Notes under the pieces: model-generated
What the model saw: the letters and a program-made list of their open reading frames with translations, nothing else
Database searches by the model: none
What the model was told of the DNA's origin: nothing
Translations under genes and position numbers: made by a program
Source of the DNA: Segetibacter koreensis DSM 18137
GTDB taxonomy: Bacteria; Bacteroidota; Bacteroidia; Chitinophagales; Chitinophagaceae
DNA length: 64,000 nt
Assembly: GCF_000374045.1 (NCBI RefSeq)
Contig: NZ_KB893337.1
Coordinates: 172 to 64,171, forward strand
Direction of reading: 5' to 3'
Shown here: positions 17,759 to 27,735 of the stretch, piece by piece
Layout: each line of letters begins with the position of its first letter
Numbering within the stretch: position 1 is the stretch's first letter

Positions 17759-18241
17759 TTATTTAGAAGCAATTAGTTTTTCGAGAACATAATGTGCGAT
17801 GGGACAAACAGTTGAATTTTTTTGAGTGAGTTGGGGTCTTTTTAAAAAAACATCTTCATTTGTATAGGGATAACGCGCGCAGTCCCCGGGACGTTCTTCG
17901 TAGATACTGCAATAATTGTCTTTTCCTAAAAAAGGGCATGGAGCACTTTTAGCAACATAGTCCCCATCGGAATCAAGGCGAAGGTAAGTTTCAATAAAGT
18001 CCCCTTCTTTCATCTTCAAATGCTTGCTGATACGCTTTATATCTGTCGTTTTAAAACGGGGAGAATAATTTTTACAACAATTACCACATTGGAGACAATC
18101 AATTTTGTCAAAAGCTTCTTCATGAAAACCAGGAAGCTGTTTTAAAGTTTTGTTTTTATCAGCTCGTTGCAAAAACTGTTTGTATTGTTTTTGATGTTCT
18201 GCTGAACGCTTTTCCCAACCCGGTATGTTGCCTACACTCAT
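17759..18241 (-). CDS. YkgJ-type cysteine-cluster protein
   Basis: This 160-residue protein has the CxxCxxCC motif (Cys49, Cys52, Cys55, Cys56 in DCLQCGNCCKN) and three more conserved cysteines (Cys102, Cys111, Cys121; APCPF, CSIY, GDCARYP). That is the pattern of the YkgJ/UPF0153 family, which probably binds an Fe-S cluster or zinc. The function is unknown. It is convergent with the flavoprotein gene; the 220 bases between them hold no clear strong terminator. Confidence 0.87.
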   Translation of the reverse strand: MSVGNIPGWEKRSAEHQKQYKQFLQRADKNKTLKQLPGFHEEAFDKIDCLQCGNCCKNYSPRFKTTDIKRISKHLKMKEGDFIETYLRLDSDGDYVAKSAPCPFLGKDNYCSIYEERPGDCARYPYTNEDVFLKRPQLTQKNSTVCPIAHYVLEKLIASK

Positions 18242-18365
18242 AATGCCGATAAAACTTCAAAGATAATTTTTAATAGATATGCGATTACTTCAGTAATAGT
18301 TAATATTCCTTGTTAACATTAAACTACAGCTGTAAAGGCATAGAGAAACAAACTACTGCAGGCTG

Positions 18366-18398
18366 TAAAAATCAAAGCCTCAATAAAGAGGCTTTGAT
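18366..18398 (-). terminator. Terminator of lon
   Basis: An 11-bp stem ATCAAAGCCTC (18371-18381) pairs with its complement at 18388-18398 around a 6-base loop. A T run follows on the minus strand, about 60 bases past the lon stop. Confidence 0.85.
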
Positions 18399-18458
18399 GC
18401 ATGCATTAATAAAATTCCAGCCTAATTATTTCAAAATAAAATAATTAGTCATTCAGAT

Positions 18459-20861
18459 TTACAAAAGAGCTAAATCGAGTACCTGCTGCATGTTTTTTAC
18501 ATAATGAAAAGTAATACCTTTTATAAAACCGCTATCAATTTCATTTACATCTTTTTCATTTTGAGAACATAAAATGATTTCTTTTAAACCTGCACGCTTA
18601 GCCGCTAACACTTTTTCTTTAATTCCACCAACGGGTAAAACCTGTCCGCGTAGCGTTATTTCACCGGTCATTGCCAAAAAAGGCTTTACTTTTCGCCCTG
18701 AAAAAGCGCTTGCTAAAGAAGTGAACATGGTAATACCGGCACTTGGCCCGTCCTTCGGTACTGCACCCTCGGGCACATGAACATGAATATTTCTCTTCTG
18801 AAATAATTCGGGATCAATTTTATATTTCTCAGCATTGGCCTGTAAAAAGGTAAGAGCTGTTGAAGCGCTTTCCTTCATAACATTACCAAGATTACCTGTA
18901 AGTTGCAAATTCCCTTTGCCCTCGCTCAATAGGGTTTCGATAAATAAAATATCACCACCGACATAAGTCCATGCCAGTCCCACCGCTACCCCCGGAATAT
19001 TAATAGTTTTATAAATTTCATTGCTATAGCGATGGGGACCTAAGATTTTTTCTATATCCTCCAGTGTAAGACTTGACTTTACCTTTCCCTTTACTGCCAT
19101 TTCCTTTGCCTGGAAACGCATTATGGATGCCAGTTGCCGGTCAAGTTCACGAACACCACTTTCCCGCGTATAGCTTTCAATCATTTTCTCAAGCACTTTA
19201 TCGGTTATTTTAAAACTGCCAACTTTTAAACCATGTGCTTCCAGTTGTTTAGGAATAAGGTGCCTTTTTGCTATTTCAACTTTTTCTTCAATAGCGTAAC
19301 CGCTTAGATCAATAATTTCTAACCTGTCTCTTAACGCTGGTTGTATCTGGTTTATATTATTTGCTGTTGCAATAAACAATACTTTGCTAAGATCATATTC
19401 CAACTCCAGGTAGTTGTCGTAAAAAGTATGGTTTTGTTCAGGATCAAGAATTTCTAACAAAGCACTACTTGGATCGCCACGATGATCGTTTCCAACCTTA
19501 TCAATTTCGTCAAGAATAATTACTGGGTTACTTGTTTTTATTTTACGAATGCTTTGAATTATTCTGCCCGGCATTGCGCCAATATAAGTCTTGCGGTGCC
19601 CTCTCAATTCACTTTCGTCGTGCAATCCACCGAGGCTAAGACGGACATATTTTCTGTTAACTGCATTTGCTATGCTTCTTCCTAATGAAGTTTTACCAAT
19701 GCCCGGGGGGCCAATAAAACAAAGAATCGGGCTTTTCATATCACCCTTCAATTTCAAAACTGCCAGATACTCTAAAATCCTTTCCTTTATTTTAGACATG
19801 CCATAATGATCATTATCCAAAACTTTCTTCGCCTTTTTAAGATCATAGCTGTCTTGAGTGTATTCTTCCCATGGTAAATCGAGCAATAGATCAAGATGGT
19901 TATACACGACGGAATAATCAGGGGTGCTGGGATGCATTCGTTCCAGCTTTTCTATGTTACTTTTAAATAAAGATTTTGCAGCCTGCGGCCATTTTTTGCC
20001 TTCTGCTTTTTTCTTCATTTCTGCCAGCTCTCTATCATTTAAATCTCCACCTAATTCTTCCTTTATACTTTTAAGCTGCTGTTGCAAAAAATATTCGCGT
20101 TGCTGTTTATCAAGTTCTGTGCGCGTTTTATTAGTTACCTTATTTTTAAGTTCCGCAAACTGAAGTTCTTTTTGCAAAATGTACATAAGGTCTTCAGACC
20201 TTTGTCTTACATCATGTATCTCGAGCAATCGCTGCTTTTCAGAAAGATCGCTGTTGAGATTACTGCTTACAAAATTGATTAAAAAAGAAGGATTTTCTAT
20301 GTTTTTCAAAATAATGGAAGCTTCTGTCGGAAGATTGGGAGACATAGAAACAATCTGGCCGGCCAAATCTTTAATATTGCTTACGTAAGCAGAAAAATCT
20401 TCATCTTTTGGAATAACATCTTCTTCAAGCAATGTTACCCTTGCCTTAAAGTAAGGGTCATCTGTTGTTATCTCATCAATTGAAAAACGTTTTTTTCCCT
20501 GTATAATAATGGTTGTGCCGCCATCAGGCATTTTAATAAGTTTCACTATTTTAGCAATAGTGCCTATTTCACAAAGATCTTTAGCCTCAGGATCTTCAAT
20601 ACTGCTATCTTTTTGTGCAAGTACACCTATCAGCTTATTGTCTTTATATGAATCATTTACCGCCTTTATGCTTTTATCGCGTCCCACTGTTATGGGCAAA
20701 ACCACGCCTGGAAATAATACAGTGTTTCTTAACGGCAAAACGGGAATATCACCCGGAATATCAATTATTTTATCGCTGTCGTTTTCATTTTCATTCAAAG
20801 GAATTATCGGGATAAAATCAGTGTCATCGTCTGTGCCTAAAAAAAAGTTCTTTTGAGTCAT
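18459..20861 (-). CDS. lon: ATP-dependent protease Lon
   Basis: This 800-residue protein has the LonA layout. The N-terminal substrate-binding domain (about residues 38-235) and a coiled linker come first. The AAA+ module has Walker A GPPGIGKT (384-391) and Walker [10 protein letters not shown]. The protease domain has catalytic Ser707 (PKDGPSAG) and Lys750 (GGIKEK). It degrades misfolded and regulatory proteins in the cytoplasm. A -7 element lies about 60 bases upstream and a strong terminator downstream, so it is a single-gene unit. Confidence 0.97.
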   Translation of the reverse strand: MTQKNFFLGTDDDTDFIPIIPLNENENDSDKIIDIPGDIPVLPLRNTVLFPGVVLPITVGRDKSIKAVNDSYKDNKLIGVLAQKDSSIEDPEAKDLCEIGTIAKIVKLIKMPDGGTTIIIQGKKRFSIDEITTDDPYFKARVTLLEEDVIPKDEDFSAYVSNIKDLAGQIVSMSPNLPTEASIILKNIENPSFLINFVSSNLNSDLSEKQRLLEIHDVRQRSEDLMYILQKELQFAELKNKVTNKTRTELDKQQREYFLQQQLKSIKEELGGDLNDRELAEMKKKAEGKKWPQAAKSLFKSNIEKLERMHPSTPDYSVVYNHLDLLLDLPWEEYTQDSYDLKKAKKVLDNDHYGMSKIKERILEYLAVLKLKGDMKSPILCFIGPPGIGKTSLGRSIANAVNRKYVRLSLGGLHDESELRGHRKTYIGAMPGRIIQSIRKIKTSNPVIILDEIDKVGNDHRGDPSSALLEILDPEQNHTFYDNYLELEYDLSKVLFIATANNINQIQPALRDRLEIIDLSGYAIEEKVEIAKRHLIPKQLEAHGLKVGSFKITDKVLEKMIESYTRESGVRELDRQLASIMRFQAKEMAVKGKVKSSLTLEDIEKILGPHRYSNEIYKTINIPGVAVGLAWTYVGGDILFIETLLSEGKGNLQLTGNLGNVMKESASTALTFLQANAEKYKIDPELFQKRNIHVHVPEGAVPKDGPSAGITMFTSLASAFSGRKVKPFLAMTGEITLRGQVLPVGGIKEKVLAAKRAGLKEIILCSQNEKDVNEIDSGFIKGITFHYVKNMQQVLDLALL

Positions 20862-20920
20862 AATTTATTTCTAGAGGACAGATTGTCATTGCCTCTTTAT
20901 ATTTTCTTATAGTTAGCCTG

Positions 20921-20928
20921 CAAATATA
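20921..20928 (-). promoter_or_regulatory. -7 element of the lon promoter
   Basis: On the minus strand TATATTTG matches TAnnTTTG, about 60 bases before the lon ATG. No clear -33 TTTG at the usual distance. Confidence 0.45.
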
Positions 20929-20988
20929 CAATGGTTCAATATTAATGCCATAGCTGAAAAGTGATATTAACAGCTATATAAAAAGCAT

Positions 20989-21016
20989 AAAAAAAGCATT
21001 GCCCAAAGGACAATGC
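20989..21016 (-). terminator. Terminator after the PorT-like barrel gene
   Basis: A 9-bp stem with one G-T pair (GCATTGTCC and GGGCAATGC on the minus strand, loop TTT) is followed by seven T residues. It lies 28 bases past the stop at 21045. Confidence 0.88.
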
Positions 21017-21044
21017 AACACATTTTTTAAAGAAGTACTTTGAA

Positions 21045-21629
21045 TTATAATCTTATACCAACACCTACCTGTAATTGCTGGCTCTTCCATTTGTCCTGGT
21101 TGCCTACATCGTTAATGTTGCTTAAGCCGACAACATATCTTCCATAAACACGAAAGGTTTTCAAATTGAGCTGCAGCCCTCCTACCATAGAAAAATCACC
21201 GCTTTTAAATGCTTCCTTACTATTATTCCACAAAGTTTTGTCTTTGCTGCTTAATATGCCAAATTGAGGACCAAGATGTAAGGTTACCAGGTTACCGATA
21301 TTATAACGTAAGAGAATTGGAATAGTAAGATATCTTAGCTGAATAGTACCCGTACTGTCTTGCCAGTTGTTCAATATTGGATTGGTGCCTGATGCACGAT
21401 GAGTATTCACCTGGTTCCAAAGCAATTCAGGTTGTATACCCCATTTTTTGCTTAGATCAATTTCTGCAAATATACCCAACTGGTAGCCAAGGTTGTATTC
21501 TTCCTTAAAAGCCTTTCCGGTAATTTTTGTCAGGTTAGCACCAGCTTTTCCGCCGATACTAAACGTTTGAGCATTAGCAACACCCGCAAGAGCAATTAAA
21601 AGAATGGCTGAAGCGATGATTTTTTTCAT
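21045..21629 (-). CDS. Outer-membrane beta-barrel protein (PorT-like family)
   Basis: This 194-residue protein has a clean signal peptide (MKKIIASAILLIALAGVANA, then Q) and alternating barrel strands with the frequent opening FSIGGKAGANLTKITG. The GIQPELLWNQ segment is typical of PorT/OMP_b-brl_2 proteins of Bacteroidota. It probably folds into an 8-stranded outer-membrane barrel. Function is unknown. It has its own terminator and does not share a promoter with lon. Confidence 0.85.
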   Translation of the reverse strand: MKKIIASAILLIALAGVANAQTFSIGGKAGANLTKITGKAFKEEYNLGYQLGIFAEIDLSKKWGIQPELLWNQVNTHRASGTNPILNNWQDSTGTIQLRYLTIPILLRYNIGNLVTLHLGPQFGILSSKDKTLWNNSKEAFKSGDFSMVGGLQLNLKTFRVYGRYVVGLSNINDVGNQDKWKSQQLQVGVGIRL

Positions 21630-21774
21630 ATATCATTGTTTTTCAAGCAGAAGGACAATTGTTATGCCAATACAATTAACTGTACTTCACTTCAATAAAA
21701 ATATTCGTTAAAGAAAATAAATTCAAATAAAAAAAGATAATTGTTGTTTTTAGTATTAATGGAGAGCCTTTTTC

Positions 21775-23025
21775 TTACACTAATTCAATTACTGTTATTT
21801 CAGGTAATATCCCTACCCTGCCCGGATAACCGATAAACCCATATCCCCTGTTTACATATAATTTTTGATTTCCTTCTTCGTACAATCCTGCCCATTGTTT
21901 ATATACCCATTGCACCGGGCTCCATCTAAAAAAAGGAGTTTCAAGGCCAAACTGCATTCCATGCGTGTGCCCTGACAACATAAGATCTACGTCACTATAT
22001 TTAGGACGGACTTCTGCATCCCAGTGAGTTGGATCGTGGCTCATTAAGATTTTGAAGGGATATCTTTCCGTTCCATCATATGCCAGATCCATTCTACCAT
22101 ATTTTGGAAATCTTGCCAATGCACTCCAGTTTTCTATTCCAAGCAATGCGATGCTGTCTCCGTTTCTCTCCAGTGCAACATGCTCATTCATCAATAGCTG
22201 CCATCCCATTTGCTTGTGCACCTGTTTTAAATTTTCAAGGTTTTGCTTCTTGGCTGTAGGTGAAGGCCAGCTAACATAGTCTCCATAGTCGTGATTTCCA
22301 AGCGTACTGAACACCCCCATCGGTGCTTTTATTTTACTGAAAACGTCCTTGTAATGCAACATTTCGTCGGCCTGGTCATTTACAAGATCACCGGTAAATA
22401 AAATTAAATCCGCACCTTCTTCTAAAATCATGTCAACACCTCTTTGTACAGCTTTCTTATCTCCAAAACTACCGGAGTGTATATCGCTGATCTGAACAAT
22501 TTTCAACCCTTTAAAACCTTTAGGAAGGTTTTTATATGCAAGCTGTATTTTTTTTACCTGGTAATTGTACTTGTTACTGAAGCCATAGATGAATGTTCCC
22601 AAAAAACTTCCACCAACCCCTATGCCTAACCAACTTAAAAAGGCAGATCGGTTAAGATTCCATCCCGCATTTGTATTAGTTCCGGTATCAGTTTCCGGGA
22701 AGACCTTACTCAATACCCAGGTAATTGCTCTTCTGGCATCATCCAAAACAAAAAATATTGCTGCCAGAAGTTTGGCAACAAACAGACCTACAAATGTTGC
22801 AAAAAGATAATTACGTACACTTTTAGGCCAGGTATCCGTGTTAAAGTAAGGCAGTAACAGCAGAAAAGCTATAGCTGAGATGGAAAGTGTCCAATAAATT
22901 GAAAAAATAGTAATTTTTGATTTTTCCGTAACTCCTGAAGTCAATGCTTTTATTACCTGGAAAACGTAGAAATCAAGTAGAAGCATTACTATTATTATCA
23001 TCCACCAGCCGCTCCGGTTTCGCAT
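21775..23025 (-). CDS. Membrane-anchored metallophosphoesterase (calcineurin-like)
   Basis: This 416-residue protein has four N-terminal membrane helices (about residues 7-28, 40-60, 73-94 and 130-148) and a calcineurin-like phosphoesterase domain. The metal-binding motifs are all present: QISDIHSGS (residues 178-186), FTGDLVND, LGNHDYGD and LSGHTHGMQFG. The arrangement resembles the YaeI/YkuE group, where the domain cleaves UDP-diacylglucosamine-type lipids or other phosphodiesters; the exact substrate here is unknown. Confidence 0.9.
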   Translation of the reverse strand: MRNRSGWWMIIIVMLLLDFYVFQVIKALTSGVTEKSKITIFSIYWTLSISAIAFLLLLPYFNTDTWPKSVRNYLFATFVGLFVAKLLAAIFFVLDDARRAITWVLSKVFPETDTGTNTNAGWNLNRSAFLSWLGIGVGGSFLGTFIYGFSNKYNYQVKKIQLAYKNLPKGFKGLKIVQISDIHSGSFGDKKAVQRGVDMILEEGADLILFTGDLVNDQADEMLHYKDVFSKIKAPMGVFSTLGNHDYGDYVSWPSPTAKKQNLENLKQVHKQMGWQLLMNEHVALERNGDSIALLGIENWSALARFPKYGRMDLAYDGTERYPFKILMSHDPTHWDAEVRPKYSDVDLMLSGHTHGMQFGLETPFFRWSPVQWVYKQWAGLYEEGNQKLYVNRGYGFIGYPGRVGILPEITVIELV

Positions 23026-23149
23026 ATTAAAGTTTTTTTTACAAAATAAATGTAAACTTAGGCGTACTTAATAACACTTGATGTTATTGTTGTTGAAAAC
23101 TTAAAATCTGGTATTAACCTTTTAAAAAGATATTTGTTCAGGGATGCTG

Positions 23150-23157
23150 TATTTTTG
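23150..23157 (+). promoter_or_regulatory. -7 element before the UPF0173/parA region
   Basis: TATTTTTG matches TAnnTTTG, 101 bases before the UPF0173 ATG. A TTTG at 23133-23136 is too close to act as a normal -33 element. Confidence 0.4.
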
Positions 23158-23258
23158 CCACGCAAAAAGTAAAGAGGCATTCGTTATCATGATCCGTTTA
23201 CAAATTAAAAAAAACGTAATCGGGTGTCTCCCATCAACTTTTTAAAAAACCTACAATT

Positions 23259-23939
23259 ATGCTTTTAACAAGTTATGGTCATTCATGTTTTTCGGTTGAA
23301 ATAAAAGGTAAAATCATTTTATTTGATCCTTTTATAACTCCCAATGAACTTGCACATAATATTGATATTGAAAAGGTTGAGGCTGATTATATTTTTGTTT
23401 CTCACGGTCATAGTGATCATATTGCCGATTGTGTAAGCATTGCCACTCGTACAGGAGCAACTGTGGTGTGTGGTTTTGAAGTTGCCGAATGGCTTAAAAA
23501 ACAAGGTGTTGAAAATACGCATCCAATGAACATTGGGGGTAACTGGCATTTTGAATTTGGAAAGGTTAAAAGTGTAATTGCCCAACATAGCAGCGCCTTG
23601 CCTGATGGTTCTTATGGAGGAAACCCGATGGGTTTTCTTTTTTTTCTTGAAGACGAGAACTTTTATTATGCAGGCGATACATCTCTCACGCTTGATATGC
23701 AATTAATTCCCAGGTGGGCAGAACTTAACTTTTGTATTTTACCTATTGGAGATAATTTTACGATGAATGTCGATGATGCCATTATTGCTGCTGATTTTGT
23801 TAAATGCCATGTTGTGGTAGGCGTGCATTATAATACTTTCGGATTTATTAAAATTGATACAGAAAAAGCATGCTCAGCTTTTAGAGCTGCCGGAAAAACC
23901 TTACTATTGCCGGAAATTGGACAAACAATTGAATTATAA
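23259..23939 (+). CDS. UPF0173 metal-dependent hydrolase
   Basis: This 226-residue metallo-beta-lactamase-fold protein carries the signature HGHSDH (residues 49-54) with further His/Asp ligands (AQHSSALPDG, YYAGDTSL, VVGVHYNTF). It matches the full length of the UPF0173/YtkL family of predicted metal-dependent hydrolases, whose physiological substrate is unknown. It lies 42 bases upstream of parA on the same strand and may be co-transcribed with it. Confidence 0.9.
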   Translation: MLLTSYGHSCFSVEIKGKIILFDPFITPNELAHNIDIEKVEADYIFVSHGHSDHIADCVSIATRTGATVVCGFEVAEWLKKQGVENTHPMNIGGNWHFEFGKVKSVIAQHSSALPDGSYGGNPMGFLFFLEDENFYYAGDTSLTLDMQLIPRWAELNFCILPIGDNFTMNVDDAIIAADFVKCHVVVGVHYNTFGFIKIDTEKACSAFRAAGKTLLLPEIGQTIEL

Positions 23940-23981
23940 TTAAAGATTTTTAACAGAATATATAGAAACCTACAAACTTAC

Positions 23982-24803
23982 ATGGGCAGAATTATAGGTG
24001 TAGCAAATCAAAAAGGAGGTGTTGGTAAAACAACCTCTGCCATTAACCTGGCCGCAAGCTTTGCTGTATTGGAATATAGAACGCTGCTGGTAGATGCAGA
24101 TCCGCAGGCAAACAGTACTACCGGTGTTGGCTTCGACCTGCACAATGTTACCAGCAGCCTGTATGATTGCATGGTAAACAACACTTCTGCAAACGATGTT
24201 ATTTTAAAAAGTGACATCCCTTATCTTGATGTCATTCCTTCTCATATCGATCTTGTCGGCGCGGAAATAGAGATGATAAATTATCCGAATCGAGAGAATG
24301 TAATGAAACATTTACTGGCTGCAGTAAAAAATCAATACGATTTTATAGTAATTGATTGCTCGCCTTCTCTTGGTCTGATTACCGTAAATGCGCTGGTTGC
24401 TTCAGACAGTGTTATCGTACCTGTGCAATGCGAGTTTTTTGCATTAGAAGGCTTAGGAAAACTTTTAAATACCATTAAAATAGTGCAAAACAGGTTAAAT
24501 CCTGAGTTGCAGATCGAAGGGATTTTAATGACAATGTATGATGGACGATTAAGATTGTGCAACCAGGTTGTTAGTGAAGTGAGACGGCATTTTGATGAGA
24601 TGGTATTTAGTACGATTATTCACAGAAATACAAGGCTAAGTGAAGCACCGAGCTTTGGAAAGCCGGTTATATTATACGACTCTGACAGCAAAGGCGCGGT
24701 TAATTATTTAAATCTTGCAAAAGAAATTTTACAAAAAAACGACCTGACAAAAATTAAACAGGAAGAAAGAATGTTGGATGTGGAGGCCGAAAGGCAAGAG
24801 TAG
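23982..24803 (+). CDS. parA: Chromosome partitioning ATPase ParA (Soj)
   Basis: This 273-residue protein begins [20 protein letters not shown], with the deviant Walker A lysines at residues 11 and 16. [12 protein letters not shown] and [16 protein letters not shown] follow. That is the ParA/MinD family in its chromosomal Soj form. It binds DNA non-specifically and moves the ParB-parS complex during segregation. parB follows on the same strand but only after 234 bases, an unusually long gap that contains a candidate promoter. Confidence 0.95.
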   Translation: MGRIIGVANQKGGVGKTTSAINLAASFAVLEYRTLLVDADPQANSTTGVGFDLHNVTSSLYDCMVNNTSANDVILKSDIPYLDVIPSHIDLVGAEIEMINYPNRENVMKHLLAAVKNQYDFIVIDCSPSLGLITVNALVASDSVIVPVQCEFFALEGLGKLLNTIKIVQNRLNPELQIEGILMTMYDGRLRLCNQVVSEVRRHFDEMVFSTIIHRNTRLSEAPSFGKPVILYDSDSKGAVNYLNLAKEILQKNDLTKIKQEERMLDVEAERQE

Positions 24804-24896
24804 TAAGTGCCGTCGAAGACAAAAGGAAAAGGGTAAAGGGTTTAGACACTGGTTAGTTCTTTACAATTTCAATTATATTTTTTAGTCCTGTCTTTA

Positions 24897-24904
24897 TAAC
24901 TTTG
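24897..24904 (+). promoter_or_regulatory. -7 element in the parA-parB gap
   Basis: TAACTTTG matches TAnnTTTG, 133 bases before parB. It suggests parB and downstream genes can be transcribed separately from parA. Confidence 0.42.
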
Positions 24905-25037
24905 CGAATCACTGGTTGCGTCGCACTCTTGTACTAAAAACCATTAAGCAACTACAATAAGTGCTGCTCATATACCTCATCCCGACACCTATAACCCTTA
25001 GAGCTTTTACAGATAAAAGGCCAGAAACGAACAAAAA

Positions 25038-25955
25038 ATGAACCAGCCAAATAAAAAAGATGCTTTAGGAAAAGGCATCAGAAGCTTGCTACAGAATATA
25101 GATTCAGATTTAAAAACTACAGCAGGTACATTAAAAGCACCGGTGGTAGAAACAGTTACAGGAATCAACCGTATTCCTCTTGATAAAATTGTTATTAATC
25201 CTAAACAACCCCGCCGCGATTTTGATGAGCAGTCACTCAACGAACTTGCTGCTTCTATCAAACTGCACGATATCATTCAACCGGTTACTGTTTCACAATT
25301 ACCGAATGGAAATTATCAATTAATAACAGGAGAAAGAAGATTTAGGGCATCAAAAATTGCAGGCCTAAAAGACCTTCCGGCATATGTACGCCACGCTAAT
25401 GATCAGCAGTTGCTCGAGCTTGCACTACTAGAGAACCTACAACGTGAAGACCTTAATGCAATTGAAGTAGGTCTTAGCTACAAGCGTATGATGGAAGAAC
25501 TGGAATTTACACAGGAGCAGGTCGCAGAAAGGATGGGCAAAGAACGAAGTACTGTTACTAATTATATTCGCCTGTTAAAACTTCCGCCCGACATTCAGCT
25601 ATCCGTACGCAACGGAAGCTTGAGTATGGGTCATGCGAGAGCACTTGTAAACGTTGATACTGTTGATAAACAGCTTTTTATTTATAACGAAATAAAGGAA
25701 AAAGGACTGAGTGTACGCCAAACAGAAGAATTGGTAAGGCAAATGTATAAGAACGAGGATAAGACTGTTAAAACTTCCGTAAAGTCGCCACTTCCGCCCG
25801 CATACAAACGCATAGAAGACAATTTAGCTTCTCATTTTGCGACAAAGGTAAAGCTGGCGCATAATAAAAAAGGTTTTGGCAGTATTAGTATAGATTATTA
25901 TTCGCTGCAGGAACTAAATAAAATATTGGAGCAAATGAATGTGCCTGCAACCTAA
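25038..25955 (+). CDS. parB: Chromosome partitioning protein ParB (Spo0J)
   Basis: This is a 305-residue protein. The N-terminal segment begins KKDALGKGIRSLL, the part that usually contacts ParA. The ParB/Srx nucleotide-binding domain (about residues 48-140) has ITGERRFRASK and LLENLQREDLNAIE. A helix-turn-helix follows (TQEQVAERMGKERSTVTNYI), then a C-terminal dimerisation region. It binds parS and spreads as a CTP-dependent clamp. I did not find a convincing parS palindrome in the window. The stop is 6 bases before the next gene. Confidence 0.95.
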   Translation: MNQPNKKDALGKGIRSLLQNIDSDLKTTAGTLKAPVVETVTGINRIPLDKIVINPKQPRRDFDEQSLNELAASIKLHDIIQPVTVSQLPNGNYQLITGERRFRASKIAGLKDLPAYVRHANDQQLLELALLENLQREDLNAIEVGLSYKRMMEELEFTQEQVAERMGKERSTVTNYIRLLKLPPDIQLSVRNGSLSMGHARALVNVDTVDKQLFIYNEIKEKGLSVRQTEELVRQMYKNEDKTVKTSVKSPLPPAYKRIEDNLASHFATKVKLAHNKKGFGSISIDYYSLQELNKILEQMNVPAT

Positions 25956-25961
25956 GCGATC

Positions 25962-26621
25962 ATGAAAGTTTCAGTATATATTGTATTTGCAGTTCTTTTG
26001 GTACATGCTGGTAATCTGTTTGCACAAACCGGCAAACGCATTGTTATACCTGCAGACTCAACGACCAGTACTAAAAACCCAGCATTTACAAAAGATACAG
26101 GGATACAGGTTGTAAAAGGAGATACCATTAAGACTGTTCCGAAACATGATCCCGGTAAAGCAACCTTACGTTCACTCATTATTCCAGGATGGGGACAGGC
26201 TTATAACAGAGAATACTGGAAAATACCTATCGTGTACGGTGCCCTCGGCACTGTCGCAGGTTTTTACATTTATAACAACACATGGTATAAAAGAACAAGA
26301 GACGCATTTAATATTCGCGTAAATAATGACTCGGCTCACTTCAAATCAATTCACCCCAAGCTACAACCTCTTTCAGCACAATCGCTTCAAATATACAGGA
26401 ATGCATTCAGGCGCGACCGCGATTACTCCGCGTTGTATTTCATTATTACATGGGGCCTCAATATAGTGGACGCAACCGTATTTGGGCATTTGAAAGATTT
26501 TAACGTAAGCGAAGACTTATCGCTTAAAATACATCCGATAATCAGGGTAAATGGAAATACAGGGGTAAGCCTGGTACTAGGATTTAAATCTCCTTCAAAA
26601 AGTTTACCTGCTACCTTTTGA
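25962..26621 (+). CDS. DUF5683 domain-containing membrane protein
   Basis: This 219-residue protein has a signal peptide (residues 1-20, ending LFA-Q) and a linker of about 45 polar residues. The DUF5683 core starts RSLIIPGWGQAYNREYWKIP and includes membrane segments (VYGALGTVAGFYIYNN and a later FIITWGLNIVDATVFGHL). This family occurs next to parB and dapB throughout Bacteroidota. Function is unknown; the pattern suggests an envelope protein. Confidence 0.85.
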   Translation: MKVSVYIVFAVLLVHAGNLFAQTGKRIVIPADSTTSTKNPAFTKDTGIQVVKGDTIKTVPKHDPGKATLRSLIIPGWGQAYNREYWKIPIVYGALGTVAGFYIYNNTWYKRTRDAFNIRVNNDSAHFKSIHPKLQPLSAQSLQIYRNAFRRDRDYSALYFIITWGLNIVDATVFGHLKDFNVSEDLSLKIHPIIRVNGNTGVSLVLGFKSPSKSLPATF

Positions 26622-26689
26622 ATAATTCTTCTACTTATTTTTTGTTTCTTTGATAAAAATAAAAAGTTGTACAACCGTAAATTATTCAC

Positions 26690-27406
26690 ATGAATATTGC
26701 TTTAGTAGGATATGGTAAAATGGGAAAGGCAATTGAAGAAATTGCTTTGCAGCACGGTCACCAGGTTGTTTTGAAGATTACAATTGACAATACAGAAGAC
26801 ATGACTATTGAAAATTTGCAAAAAGCAGATGTAGCCATTGAGTTTACAGGACCTGAAAGTGCAGCAGATAACCTGAGAAAGTGTTTTGACGCTGGAGTGC
26901 CCGTGGTTTGCGGCTCAACAGGATGGCTCGATAAATGGGATGAAATAAAAAACATTTGTTTAGCAAAAAACAGTGCTATGGTATATGCAAGTAACTATAG
27001 TATTGGTGTTAATTTGTTTTTTGAGTTGAACAAATATCTTTCAAAGTTGATGAAAGCATACGAAACATATGACGTGAAAATGGAAGAAATTCATCATACG
27101 CAAAAGAAAGATGCACCCAGTGGAACGGCAATTACGTTGGCCGAACAAATACTGGAAAACATTCAAACAAAGAAAGGTTGGGTAAATCATCCTTCAAATA
27201 ACCATCAAGAACTTGAAATAATAAGCGTTCGAACAGATCCTGCACCAGGTATACACAAAATAAAATATACTTCTGACATCGATGACATCGAAATCATCCA
27301 TACTGCTCATAACAGAATAGGTTTTGCGGGCGGAGCAGTAAAAGCAGCTGAATTTATTAAAGGTAAAAAAGGAATTTTTAGTATGAAAGATGTGCTAGGA
27401 TTGTAA
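26690..27406 (+). CDS. dapB: 4-hydroxy-tetrahydrodipicolinate reductase DapB
   Basis: This 238-residue protein begins MNIALVGYGKMGKAIEE, with a Rossmann NAD(P)H site at residues 7-12. It carries the DapB active-site signature EEIHHTQKKDAPSGTA. It reduces hydroxy-tetrahydrodipicolinate in the lysine/meso-diaminopimelate pathway, feeding both lysine and peptidoglycan synthesis. The length fits the shorter Bacteroidota form. It lies 68 bases after DUF5683; in many relatives lepB follows, but here the next gene is on the other strand. Confidence 0.95.
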   Translation: MNIALVGYGKMGKAIEEIALQHGHQVVLKITIDNTEDMTIENLQKADVAIEFTGPESAADNLRKCFDAGVPVVCGSTGWLDKWDEIKNICLAKNSAMVYASNYSIGVNLFFELNKYLSKLMKAYETYDVKMEEIHHTQKKDAPSGTAITLAEQILENIQTKKGWVNHPSNNHQELEIISVRTDPAPGIHKIKYTSDIDDIEIIHTAHNRIGFAGGAVKAAEFIKGKKGIFSMKDVLGL

Positions 27407-27735
27407 CAGGGCTTTTATATAAACATAATGCATTAAGAAGGAGATGTGGAAGGATTTATAAAACAAAAATTATATTTTTTTGTTTTGAAAGAAATATAAT
27501 TTTTGGCTTAAAACTTGACGTTTTTTTTTCAAATCTTATAATCAATGCTTTAAGAAAATTAAAACTTTTTAGTAATAACAAGTTTTTCTTTCGTAATCAT
27601 AAAAAAGACCGCCTTGTTCTCAGGGTGGTATTTTGTCCGCAAACAAATATTTATTTGTCTTTACTCTTAGCAATAAAATTTAGAGACATAAAATTCGGAT
27701 ACTGCTTATCTTATTTAAAATTGAGACACGTTTAG
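27407..27735. other. Intergenic region between convergent dapB and a barrel gene
   Basis: AT-rich, with no ORF. The only structure I see is the minus-strand hairpin listed separately at 27601-27629. I find no clear terminator for dapB on the plus strand. Confidence 0.35.
27601..27629 (-). terminator. Possible terminator downstream of the 172-aa barrel gene
   Basis: ACCGCC (27608-27613) pairs with GGTGGT (27624-27629), including one G-T pair. On the minus strand it is followed after one base by six T residues. It lies 107 bases past the stop at 27736. Confidence 0.5.

Noticed and set aside
23982-25955. parS sites near parAB
   Set aside because: I looked for a TGTTTCACGTGAAACA-like palindrome around parAB and found none that I could support by eye.
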